Part shown: positions 18,701 through 25,242 of the stretch, one piece after another
Layout: every line of letters starts with the position of its first letter
Numbering within the stretch: position 1 is the first letter of the stretch
NCBI RefSeq assembly: GCF_030440425.1
Contig: NZ_CP098023.1
Coordinates: 1,477,501-1,541,500, forward strand
Reading direction: 5' to 3'
Length of the DNA: 64,000 bases
Source of the DNA: Microbulbifer sp. MI-G
GTDB lineage: Bacteria > Pseudomonadota > Gammaproteobacteria > Pseudomonadales > Cellvibrionaceae
Translations under genes and position numbers: made by a program
Notes under the pieces: model-generated
What the model saw: only the letters and a program-made list of their open reading frames with translations
What the model was told of the DNA's origin: nothing
The model's database searches: none

Positions 18701-19087
18701 CGTTCTCTCATTAAGGATATCCAAGCGCATCAATGCAGAAAGAGCTATATCTGAGAACGTCAGTTCCAGCTGATGCCGTAAACAACTTTCGACCTGAGAA
18801 TATCCGTTTCTTGGTATATCGGAGTTACCAATATCAACCAATATAGCCAGGACATCTAATATCCCAGCGGTTCGACTATCTAGCTGGGACGCTATTTGCA
18901 GTGTGCGGAGTTTATCTTGAGCAGCGCCAACGTCGCGATGCCGAAGGCAAGTCAATATATCCTGTACCGGCCCATGTATAGCTTCTGGCGAAACAGCATG
19001 ATGGACATGCTTCTCTTTAACATTGTCACCAGTACCGTAATGCTGCTGATGGACTGTTTCGATAGTAGTTCCGTCACTCTCGTCCAT
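15758..19087 (-). CDS. TPR, GreA/B-like and PIN-domain predicted defence RNase (GapS6b-like)
   Basis: This cytoplasmic protein of 1109 residues starts with a short motif, QQHYGTGDNVKEKHV, that echoes the C-terminus of its partner. Residues 50-600 are alpha-helical, with TPR-like repeats (for example MSGAIDAMESALSLSPMSL). Around residues 600-690 the stretch SSSPLGQSLLKMNIGD resembles the C-terminal domain of GreA/GreB. From about 780 there is a PIN-like nuclease region, with Asp789 in YIIVDVYAIVYMGL and later acidic residues in TVETKAYLE and CIDEAFAQL. PIN domains cut RNA. The architecture fits the GAPS6 antiphage system as I remember it (GapS6a/GapS6b), but this needs a search. The gene lies two bases after the small partner, next to an AbiE pair. 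Confidence 0.68.
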   Translation of the reverse strand: MDESDGTTIETVHQQHYGTGDNVKEKHVHHAVSPEAIHGPVQDILTCLRHRDVGAAQDKLRTLQIASQLDSRTAGILDVLAILVDIGNSDIPRNGYSQVESCLRHQLELTFSDIALSALMRLDILNERTADAGSRYQAMDDPGECCQEVFFEFIADQLVLEEFLSNRVHQLTEATLCGLTRGLLRCERFELAEDSSIRLCSTYPCFNSEVVKLITSSNCLNSQLIPSHYWLITNSERREIFALVDRTVSLLEECQGKDARLVNQSIAFLHYLGGASKQLVDACRKYIANIEVVDKDAALFLRSLREKNPEGIEGLPYEIERAQNDFSYRKSLIDKLRNSSEISTEELVLFGSIAENSTIKSWMENGGKVATEGDFERDFISIELHCYASDGDARSEANIKRAVSSFLTNHKSHLHKINPPRLLELTSMLLARDMGAQVCSLLRPIIPTTDIWLSPIVRNYIHSLLGSDQLTTLNNILSEIHQDDWCDFIWQVKARQCDHLNDMSGAIDAMESALSLSPMSLSAWHYSVSLYKRQELPEEDYAKFLERVPDEVFESQSKQAWQLLYEISAHGGFARAENIIVTWFLQNPDRCAKLVTDFHLTEVTDIDAKATKTPSKTTEHCLGGFSYLIDGQPAIKLVVEGVSANHSCTLNSSSPLGQSLLKMNIGDTANHGIQEIKLLEVMPPYVAIFRLAIELRQANNDGSDCFYSFSLPENPDEMVASLEQKMLAMEGGNKELICSNPQYPLFLKGHMLGDSCPVHSALNHLTSKASVKSPLPSVGEGRPEYIIVDVYAIVYMGLTGLIHGLIQSDVVMLITVETKAYLESFLQNISRDDYMRVGVTNKGKLWRVTSEDIQVGTSDVQLAIRHILKVADVAAPNLVDMPPDIVQIQSAVDSSVYSSLKLSISNDVPWLCIDEAFAQLSLKSDYPVVNTLQFFTLTGHKLDIAKKLPGLYHHVSSGLPYPLTYEEILLMANSDDEHAHYFLAEILRMYPHAYSDTNAAVSHLSKIVVLVMAKAYIDGEILNGLRVRNPRNNGYAEKVFNVCCYISMQFKDGNEAEYKLALLLCAVIDEVKDMPTMKKLIQVLGSGFIAGHFLSFVAVNAHIEEIRSR

Positions 19088-19089
19088 GG

Positions 19090-19458
19090 TCAGTGGTTGA
19101 TAACCTTATTGCCTGCGACGTTATCGCCTTGCCCAGAATGAGTTTGTATGATCGTTGTGCTATTTCGAGGCTTTATACTTCGTATAAGCTCCACAATCTC
19201 ATCAGAGCCGATAAGCCTTTTCTCAATTGCTGCCTCACTCATTTCGTCGTCCAGTGCCAAGTAAGAAATCTTATTCTCAAGAGTCTTCAAGGTGCTATCG
19301 TCAACAATCCACTTTTTTAAGTGCGATTTTAAGTTTTCAGCCGACAACACTAACGAGTGTTTAAGCATGTCATATATACTGCTAGCTAAAATAGCTGTCG
19401 TTATAGATTCTGAAATCAATTTTTCGTCCTTTTTGAGTTCTATATCTCCAATTAACAC
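19090..19458 (-). CDS. Small partner of the PIN protein (GapS6a-like)
   Basis: The product has up to 122 residues from a GTG at 19458, which has a poor ribosome site. A TTG about 14 codons later, with AAGGA in front, is an alternative start. The body is predicted helical. The C-terminal tail TIIQTHSGQGDNVAGNKVIN carries the HxGxGDNV motif that also opens the downstream PIN protein. Tails of this kind recur in predicted NTPase and conflict-system proteins and may mediate assembly. The stop lies two bases before the start of the partner, so the two are surely co-translated. It is a likely regulator or sensor of the nuclease. Confidence 0.62.
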   Translation of the reverse strand: MLIGDIELKKDEKLISESITTAILASSIYDMLKHSLVLSAENLKSHLKKWIVDDSTLKTLENKISYLALDDEMSEAAIEKRLIGSDEIVELIRSIKPRNSTTIIQTHSGQGDNVAGNKVINH

Positions 19459-19521
19459 TTGAAACGACTACGCGCACAATTCATAAGCTGCCTGAGCGCA
19501 TGAAATACTGATCTTCTAGTG

Positions 19522-20724
19522 TTAACTGCAAAATATTTTATCTACCAAACTGGCAATAGCTCGCCCGAGGTTGCCTTCTAACACCATCTCGGAACGAATC
19601 TCTTTTTTATTCCACGCAACTACCGCTTGCCTCCAAGCCCCGGAATATACCCAGCGAACATTATCGGCAACCCAATCAGCCAGAACCGCTTTATTAATGC
19701 GCTCTTGGGCCTGAGATACCCGGTCTACAATTTTCTCAAAATCATCAGGCTGGCCATAAAACATTCCACCCTGAATAGCAGCCTCGTGATCCTTGGTGAT
19801 ATCGGCCAAACGATCAGCATTAGGGACTAGCTGAATTTCGCCGCGAAAAACTGCTTCATAATCAACGCCTTTTTCCGCCCAGCGCTGTTTTTTCATTTCA
19901 ACTACATCTCTCATGGCTTGCTTCGTATCCAGTGGATCAGCCATTCCTTTTTGCAGCAAACAATCAACATCATACCAATGCCGGGCCAAACGGTTGGTTC
20001 TTGGCTCCCTCTCCATTGTCGAGAACTGATGGAGGGCTGTTAACTTTTCCCACAGAATATAGGCTGAATCGTATGCCTGCACGGTCGCCTTCGGGCAGGC
20101 AATCTCACTGAATTCTGGAACTTCAGCCAGGTAGCACCCAATATTATGCTCGACAGTTGGCTGCCCTCGGTTCCGGCCACCAAACTCCAGAAGCACATGA
20201 TCCAGCTGATAATCGTTACTGCCAGCAGTCATTCGTGGGAAGTGCACGTTGACCTTTTCGCCATGTGAGTCAGCCTCAAGCTCCGCAGTAAGTCCATCTA
20301 TAGCATATTTAGCAAAGCGTTCATTTAGGCGTTCTACAAGCGCTGTGGACCAATCCGTCAACAGTGCAGTCTGCTTTTTTCGAAATTTCTTCTGTTGCTT
20401 GCCGCTCTGAATAGATTGTTCCCAGGCTGCATGCTCATCCTCAGCTCCGGCAAGGTCAGCCCAATGGATGGATAAATCAATATCTTCGGAAAAGCGATCG
20501 ATGACCTTCCAGCATTTGCTGAGGGCAGTTCCACCCTTGAAAGCAACAGAGAAATCACCCATCAACTGCTCTTCATACAAAAGGCGTAAAATTTCTGTAA
20601 CCCACAGATCTTTTTCCAGAAAGTTAGCTGGCAGTCCCGCAGGATGCTTTTGGGCACCCAACAGCAAAAGCTGTTTCAGTTCTTCCTGTTTTTGGGGGCT
20701 TTGATAGAAATCGAGGATGTTCAC
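19522..20724 (-). CDS. abiEii: AbiEii-type nucleotidyltransferase toxin
   Basis: The 400-residue protein carries the nucleotidyltransferase signature of the AbiEii/AbiGii family: AFKGGTALSKCW, followed by DRFSEDIDLSIHW near residue 80. In type IV toxin-antitoxin systems this enzyme transfers nucleotides to target RNA and stops growth, giving abortive phage infection. It uses a GTG start that overlaps the AbiEi stop by one base (TAGTG), so the two are coupled. It lies just downstream of the antitoxin and upstream of the PIN operon, forming a defence cluster. Length and motif order fit the family. Confidence 0.85.
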   Translation of the reverse strand: MNILDFYQSPQKQEELKQLLLLGAQKHPAGLPANFLEKDLWVTEILRLLYEEQLMGDFSVAFKGGTALSKCWKVIDRFSEDIDLSIHWADLAGAEDEHAAWEQSIQSGKQQKKFRKKQTALLTDWSTALVERLNERFAKYAIDGLTAELEADSHGEKVNVHFPRMTAGSNDYQLDHVLLEFGGRNRGQPTVEHNIGCYLAEVPEFSEIACPKATVQAYDSAYILWEKLTALHQFSTMEREPRTNRLARHWYDVDCLLQKGMADPLDTKQAMRDVVEMKKQRWAEKGVDYEAVFRGEIQLVPNADRLADITKDHEAAIQGGMFYGQPDDFEKIVDRVSQAQERINKAVLADWVADNVRWVYSGAWRQAVVAWNKKEIRSEMVLEGNLGRAIASLVDKIFCS

Positions 20725-21341
20725 TAAGCGGCTTGCTCCAGCTGGCGGAATTTATTCTGCCAAGCATGAAGCAGAGGCAATGCACTGAGCTTATGTAGTA
20801 TCTCCCTAGTCTCGGAGCTGGATAGCGACAGTCTGCGAAAAGCAGTCTTTAGGTTAGACACTTCAACTGACTCAGGCGGAGTTACCAGCAGCCCTCGCAA
20901 CAGAGCACCTTCTGGCCCATTCCCCCAACGAAGCTTTTGCTCAGTAATATGGCGCACTTCAACCACTTCATTTCCAATCCTGAACTCCCGAGAGGGGCCA
21001 TTACTCCAAAAGATCGTTCTCATCGGCGCTTGAGTTTGCAGCCCTAGCCGGTACGCAGCCTCCTGACCCTGACTGACCAGTTTATAACCATGCTCTTTAG
21101 CCCAAACCTTGGCCACCTGCTCGGCGCTGGCCGTTGTTTTAATGGACGGCATGCTAGGCAGAGGCTTGGGACGGACATATATACCCTTGGATACCCGCTC
21201 AACCACACCTTCCTGAGCAAGGCGACTGAGTGCTTTTTGTACAGATGTGCGATTGCCCAGTGCATAAAACCCTGTAATCGAAAAGGGCACACCACGCTTC
21301 ATGCGCTCAACCCTGTTTGAAACTTTTAAGGCAACAGACAT
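20724..21341 (-). CDS. abiEi: AbiEi-type antitoxin
   Basis: The 205-residue protein has an N-terminal winged-helix segment (VQKALSRLAQEGVVERVSKGIYVRPK, residues about 34-60), then a C-terminal domain typical of AbiEi antitoxins (DUF6088-like). The family represses its own promoter and offsets the toxin. The promoter should lie in 21342-21420, where ATAAATATCAATGTGGATATATTTT is AT-rich with TGGATATAT-like repeats. The gene is followed with one-base overlap by the AbiEii toxin. Confidence 0.83.
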   Translation of the reverse strand: MSVALKVSNRVERMKRGVPFSITGFYALGNRTSVQKALSRLAQEGVVERVSKGIYVRPKPLPSMPSIKTTASAEQVAKVWAKEHGYKLVSQGQEAAYRLGLQTQAPMRTIFWSNGPSREFRIGNEVVEVRHITEQKLRWGNGPEGALLRGLLVTPPESVEVSNLKTAFRRLSLSSSETREILHKLSALPLLHAWQNKFRQLEQAA

Positions 21342-21600
21342 TCTGACTTCACTTCTGACATATAAATATCAATGTGGATATATTTTAGCCCACTATTTTA
21401 GCGGCATTCAAGGTATTTAATGTCAGGATTGAGACACTTCACAATGAACTTACCGACGACATATTCCAACACCAACCTGCAACATCTGCCCAGCCAGCCA
21501 AAACAACAAAAAATCCATGCTTATCAACGAGTTAAAAACGTAAAGCCTCTAATACGGGATTTTCAAACACAAACCTTCGATAGGCAGGTATCCTACGGTC
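21342..21600. promoter_or_regulatory. Divergent region between AbiE and the phosphatase gene
   Basis: This 259-base region must hold the abiE promoter and that of the divergent phosphatase. Near the AbiE start, TATAAATATCAATGTGGATATATTTTA is AT-rich and contains the imperfect repeat ATATC/GATAT, a possible AbiEi operator. No gene is convincing here. Confidence 0.35.
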
Positions 21601-22293
21601 ATGACTACAAATGAACGGCTCATTGCCATTGGCGACATCCACGGCTGCTACAGCCATCTCACATGCCTGATCGATCAGATCCAACCAACTGAGCATGACC
21701 TGCTGGTCTTTCTCGGTGATTACATCGACCGAGGCCCCGACTCGCGGGCCGTTATTGACTACTGCTTTTCGCTGAAAGATCGATACCCCTGTGTTTTCAT
21801 CAAAGGCAACCACGAGGAGATGCTTCTCGCCTCCTTGGAGGATGAGGCGTATTTCAACTACTGGATGCAGTATGGTGGTGATAAGACCCTAGAATCCTAT
21901 GGCCTACCCCTTAAGACCAGTTCAGTTACCCAAATCCCGGATGAGCACATCGAGTTTATGGCGCAATGCCTCGATTACTATGAGACGGATGACTTCATTT
22001 TCAGCCATGCCCAGCCCAACCCGGAAAAGTCTATGGATCAGCAAACGGCTGAAGAGCTTCGCTGGGAGCACAGAGAGATCGAGACTCTTCACTGCACCAC
22101 TAAACCTGTTATCTATGGGCACACTACCCAGCGGAATAGCCAGGTTCGTGCTCTATCCTCCGGCTGGGGAATAGATACCTATGCCCACGGCGGCGGTTGG
22201 CTGACAGCACTGGTGTTGCCGCAAGGTGAGGTGATCCAGGTAAACCAGTTTTCAGAGGTGAAAAAATCCCGAGTGCCATCAGTTCAACTGTAG
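21601..22293 (+). CDS. PPP-family metallophosphatase
   Basis: This protein of 230 residues has the full set of PPP phosphatase motifs: GDIHG at residues 11-15, then FLGDYIDRGPDS, then KGNHEEM, plus later His residues in FSHAQP and YGHTT. These bind two metal ions and remove phosphate from serine/threonine or from nucleotides such as diadenosine polyphosphates. It is similar in size to bacterial PrpA/PrpB-type enzymes. It converges on the IS21-type operon, whose last gene ends 23 bases away. Its role in this cargo block is unknown. It may be a passenger gene or may link to the defence genes. Confidence 0.82.
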   Translation: MTTNERLIAIGDIHGCYSHLTCLIDQIQPTEHDLLVFLGDYIDRGPDSRAVIDYCFSLKDRYPCVFIKGNHEEMLLASLEDEAYFNYWMQYGGDKTLESYGLPLKTSSVTQIPDEHIEFMAQCLDYYETDDFIFSHAQPNPEKSMDQQTAEELRWEHREIETLHCTTKPVIYGHTTQRNSQVRALSSGWGIDTYAHGGGWLTALVLPQGEVIQVNQFSEVKKSRVPSVQL

Positions 22294-22316
22294 ACACTCG
22301 GGTCAGATCGTAGCGA

Positions 22317-22664
22317 CTATTCCTCCTCCCGCCGCAACATACCTGTGTACTCCTCGCTCATGAAATACATCGCCCACTCATCCGGCTCAAAGCCTTCCTG
22401 GGTCCAGTGAATCCATAAGCCAAGTGCGCTGGGTTGAGTGTGATCACTGAAGAAATGCGGCATACGACCAACGGTTTTATCCGGCTTGATAACACCGTTG
22501 AAGACAGTTTCACCCTCCTTCGAGTAAATCTCCAGATAGTCACCGGCTTCCAAAATCACCAGCCCGTCATATCCCTCCAAGCCATCTCGCTTCATCGCCC
22601 ACATCACACCTTCCAGGCCGGTTTCAAAATAACCTGTGAGGACACCACGATACTCCACCATCAT
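22317..22664 (-). CDS. Unknown protein, last gene of the IS21-type operon
   Basis: The 115-residue acidic protein (many Glu, Gly and Trp) has no recognised motif, signal or membrane span. Its ATG overlaps the stop of the tyrosine recombinase gene (ATGA), so it is translationally coupled to it. It is the fifth gene of the istA-to-recombinase operon and may be an accessory factor of the mobile element. Confidence 0.55.
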   Translation of the reverse strand: MMVEYRGVLTGYFETGLEGVMWAMKRDGLEGYDGLVILEAGDYLEIYSKEGETVFNGVIKPDKTVGRMPHFFSDHTQPSALGLWIHWTQEGFEPDEWAMYFMSEEYTGMLRREEE

Positions 22665-23620
22665 GACGACCTCCCGGCATTGAGTGCCGCTGGGTGGGTT
22701 TCGGCATACACTCTCTTCAGGTGGTTAATCGCCACATGAGTATAGATTTGGGTGGTGGAAATATCGGCATGGCCCAGCATATCCTGTACTACCCTGATAT
22801 CCGCACCGTTCTCATGCATCAAGGTCGCAGTGGAGTGCCGGAACAGGTTACAGGCACCGGGCTTGTTGATACCTGCTCGCTGCACGTACTTGGACACAAT
22901 ACGGGTTACTTGATGCTCCCGGAACTTCAGGCCTTTGTTATCCAGAAACAAAGCTGATCCCGAATGCAACTGCTGCAATTTGGGGCGAACATGCTTGAGG
23001 TACAACTGCACCCAGGTACAGGCTGAGAGGGCAATCGGTACCCGACGATCTTTCTCTCCTTTACCCTTATGCACTGTCACCACCCCAGTTTTTACATCCA
23101 CATCATCAACATTGAGATTGGCCAATTCCATTCGCCGAATGCCGGTGGCGTAAAACACCGCCAGCATCGCTCGGTCTCTCAACCCCTTGTGATCATGCAG
23201 CAACGACTGTTGCAAGGTAGCCTCAATTTCCTCAACGTCCAGATATCCCTTGGGTAGCTGCCGAGGGACTTTCGGTAATTCCATCAAGGCCAACCCGTTT
23301 TCTTTGATGATGCCTCTCACATGCAAGCGGCGAAAGAGGACTTTCACTGCGGTGAGGCGGTTACGAATGGTCGGCTTTTGCAACGGTTTTTGTGTAAACG
23401 GCTGGCGGTGACGAAATAAATACGCCTGGTAGGCCTCAATCTCTTCAATACCAATCTGCTGAGGGCGTTTTAAGCGCTCAGACAGAGCCCATTGAGTGAA
23501 AGCGTTGAGCGAGCTTCGCTTGCCTTCAATGGTTCTGGGTGAAAGCCCTTTGACCAGACAATCCTCCAGATACCACTCCACACAGGCTACCAGTGTTTTT
23601 GGCTTTGGACGATTTAACAT
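22661..23620 (-). CDS. Tyrosine recombinase with altered active site
   Basis: The 319-residue protein is a XerC/D-like integrase with an N-terminal SAM-like core-binding domain and a C-terminal catalytic domain. The first Arg is in TGIRRMEL, the Lys in HKGKGEKD, the second Arg in LFRHSTAT, the third box His in LGHADIST and the nucleophile Tyr in TTQIYTHV. The usual His of the HxxR box is Asn here (CNLFRH), which may lower activity. It overlaps the Toprim gene upstream and the unknown gene downstream. It probably resolves or integrates the IS21-type element to which it belongs. Confidence 0.82.
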   Translation of the reverse strand: MLNRPKPKTLVACVEWYLEDCLVKGLSPRTIEGKRSSLNAFTQWALSERLKRPQQIGIEEIEAYQAYLFRHRQPFTQKPLQKPTIRNRLTAVKVLFRRLHVRGIIKENGLALMELPKVPRQLPKGYLDVEEIEATLQQSLLHDHKGLRDRAMLAVFYATGIRRMELANLNVDDVDVKTGVVTVHKGKGEKDRRVPIALSACTWVQLYLKHVRPKLQQLHSGSALFLDNKGLKFREHQVTRIVSKYVQRAGINKPGACNLFRHSTATLMHENGADIRVVQDMLGHADISTTQIYTHVAINHLKRVYAETHPAALNAGRSS

Positions 23621-24492
23621 AGACCGTCCTCCCTGAGCGCTTCATAGGTCTGGGCACAGGGTTGAGCACCACTGACCAAAAACCGTAAGGCCTCGGTACC
23701 ATGCTCCAGCACATAGCCTTTCAGATCCATACCTGCCGGAAACGCCAGCCGCGAACACTCGACACCACAGGTACTTAAGGCCTGAGCCACCAAGCGGCTG
23801 GTTTGATCACCTTTGACCGTACCGTCGAAGGCAATTGTGACGCTACGAGCCCGGCTGCCCGCTAAGGCCTCCAAGTGCTCAGTACCAAATCCTCGCAGAC
23901 CTAAAGTAGCCACCACATTGCGATAACCCGCTGATAACAAAATTAATGCTTCTAACGGATTCTTGCAGAGAATGATTTCCTGAAATTGGTGCAAAGCCCG
24001 CACGTTATAAAAACCCGCAGATTGTACAGACCAATAAAGGTGATACAGCGTACCAGGACGAAGCCGAGGTGTAATCCGCTCTCCATAAGCTTCCGTGATT
24101 TCACCATGCTCATTGCGATTGGGGAAAACCAGCGTACCACGAAAAAATTCACCACCGCTGCCAACAAACATTCCGAGACGCTGGAGATTGCCCCGGATCA
24201 ATGCCCCCGCCTTCGTTCTGCCAAGCGGAAGCTGCTTACCTAAGGTACGATCAGCAAAGCCAATACCCAGCCGTTTGAGTAGCTCAGCATCTTCAATACC
24301 GAGCTGGCGCAGGAAATCCAATGCCCTCGGATTGTAGAACAACGCTTCCTGGTAATAGGCAAAGACCTGATCGATCAGTGTTTGATTAGTCGGGTTATCA
24401 CCATCAATCTCGGGAAAGTCTGCATAACCTAACCACCGGAGATCGTAGACAGCGGATGGATGGCCTTGATAAGTATTCAGTAGCTCAATCAT
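23614..24492 (-). CDS. Degenerate Toprim (DnaG-like) protein
   Basis: The 292-residue protein has a region like the start of the DnaG catalytic core (FNPRALDF-type helices, then GTLVFPNRNEHGEI) and a Toprim-like fold (IILCKNPLEALILLSAGYRNVVATLG, then VTIAFDGTVKGD). In Toprim domains the first strand ends in a Glu that is essential for catalysis, usually in (V/C)E(G/N). Here that codon is AAG, Lys, one transition from GAG. The first Asp of the second motif is kept. It may bind DNA or nucleotide without cutting or joining. It starts one base before the istB stop and overlaps the recombinase gene. Confidence 0.68.
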   Translation of the reverse strand: MIELLNTYQGHPSAVYDLRWLGYADFPEIDGDNPTNQTLIDQVFAYYQEALFYNPRALDFLRQLGIEDAELLKRLGIGFADRTLGKQLPLGRTKAGALIRGNLQRLGMFVGSGGEFFRGTLVFPNRNEHGEITEAYGERITPRLRPGTLYHLYWSVQSAGFYNVRALHQFQEIILCKNPLEALILLSAGYRNVVATLGLRGFGTEHLEALAGSRARSVTIAFDGTVKGDQTSRLVAQALSTCGVECSRLAFPAGMDLKGYVLEHGTEALRFLVSGAQPCAQTYEALREDGLC

Positions 24493-25241
24493 TACACATC
24501 CTCCCTGACACTGTTGTACAGCTTGCGCATGGACTCGCCGCGTAATTCAATCCTGTGAGCACGATGCATAACACGATCGAGAATGGCATCAGCAACGGTG
24601 GGATCATCGATGTAATTCAGCCAATCGACATAAGGCACCTGCGAACTCATGATCAGACTGCCGCTGTCGTAGCGATCTTCGATCACCTCCAACAAATCGG
24701 CAGATTCCTGGTGCGTTGTGGCGGAGAGGCCAAAATCATCAACAATTAACACCCTGGGCTTGGCATACGATAGCCTTAGCGCTGATAACGAGCCGTCCGC
24801 ACGAGCAACCATAATTGCTTCCAGTATGCGAGGTAGCCGGAGATAGAGCACGGACAACCCTCGGCGCAAGCATTGATTACCCAACGCGCAAGCCAGATAG
24901 CTCTTACCGGTACCAGTCGGCCCGGTAATCACAATGTTGTTGGCCTTGTCCACCCAGGAGCAGGCATTCAGGCTCCCCATCAGCGAGCGGTTCAAACCAC
25001 GGCTGGCGGTATAGTCGATACCCTCTACACATGCTTCTCGCTGTTTCAGTTTCGCTTTGCGCTGCAAATTCTGAAAACGGCGCAGTTCGGTATGGTGAAC
25101 CTGACTATCAATCGCTCGCCCAAACCGCTGATCGAAACTCAACGCCTCCACTGCCGGATCACCGTGCCCAAGGCGGTAGTCTTCCAGCATACCCGTCAAT
25201 TTCAGTTGAGTGAGCTTGTCCACATTCTGTTGAAACTCCAT
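24492..25241 (-). CDS. istB: IS21-type helper ATPase IstB
   Basis: The ATG at 25241 gives 249 residues, starting MEFQQNVDKL, one base after the istA stop. Walker A (GPTGTGKSYLA, residue about 107) and Walker B (VLIVDDFGLS) are clear, as in DnaC/IstB AAA+ ATPases. IstB forms oligomers on DNA and directs the IstA transposase to its target. The downstream Toprim gene starts within the istB stop codon (TAATG). A longer frame upstream to 25328 lies inside istA and is not needed. Confidence 0.9.
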   Translation of the reverse strand: MEFQQNVDKLTQLKLTGMLEDYRLGHGDPAVEALSFDQRFGRAIDSQVHHTELRRFQNLQRKAKLKQREACVEGIDYTASRGLNRSLMGSLNACSWVDKANNIVITGPTGTGKSYLACALGNQCLRRGLSVLYLRLPRILEAIMVARADGSLSALRLSYAKPRVLIVDDFGLSATTHQESADLLEVIEDRYDSGSLIMSSQVPYVDWLNYIDDPTVADAILDRVMHRAHRIELRGESMRKLYNSVREDV

Positions 25242-25242
25242 C

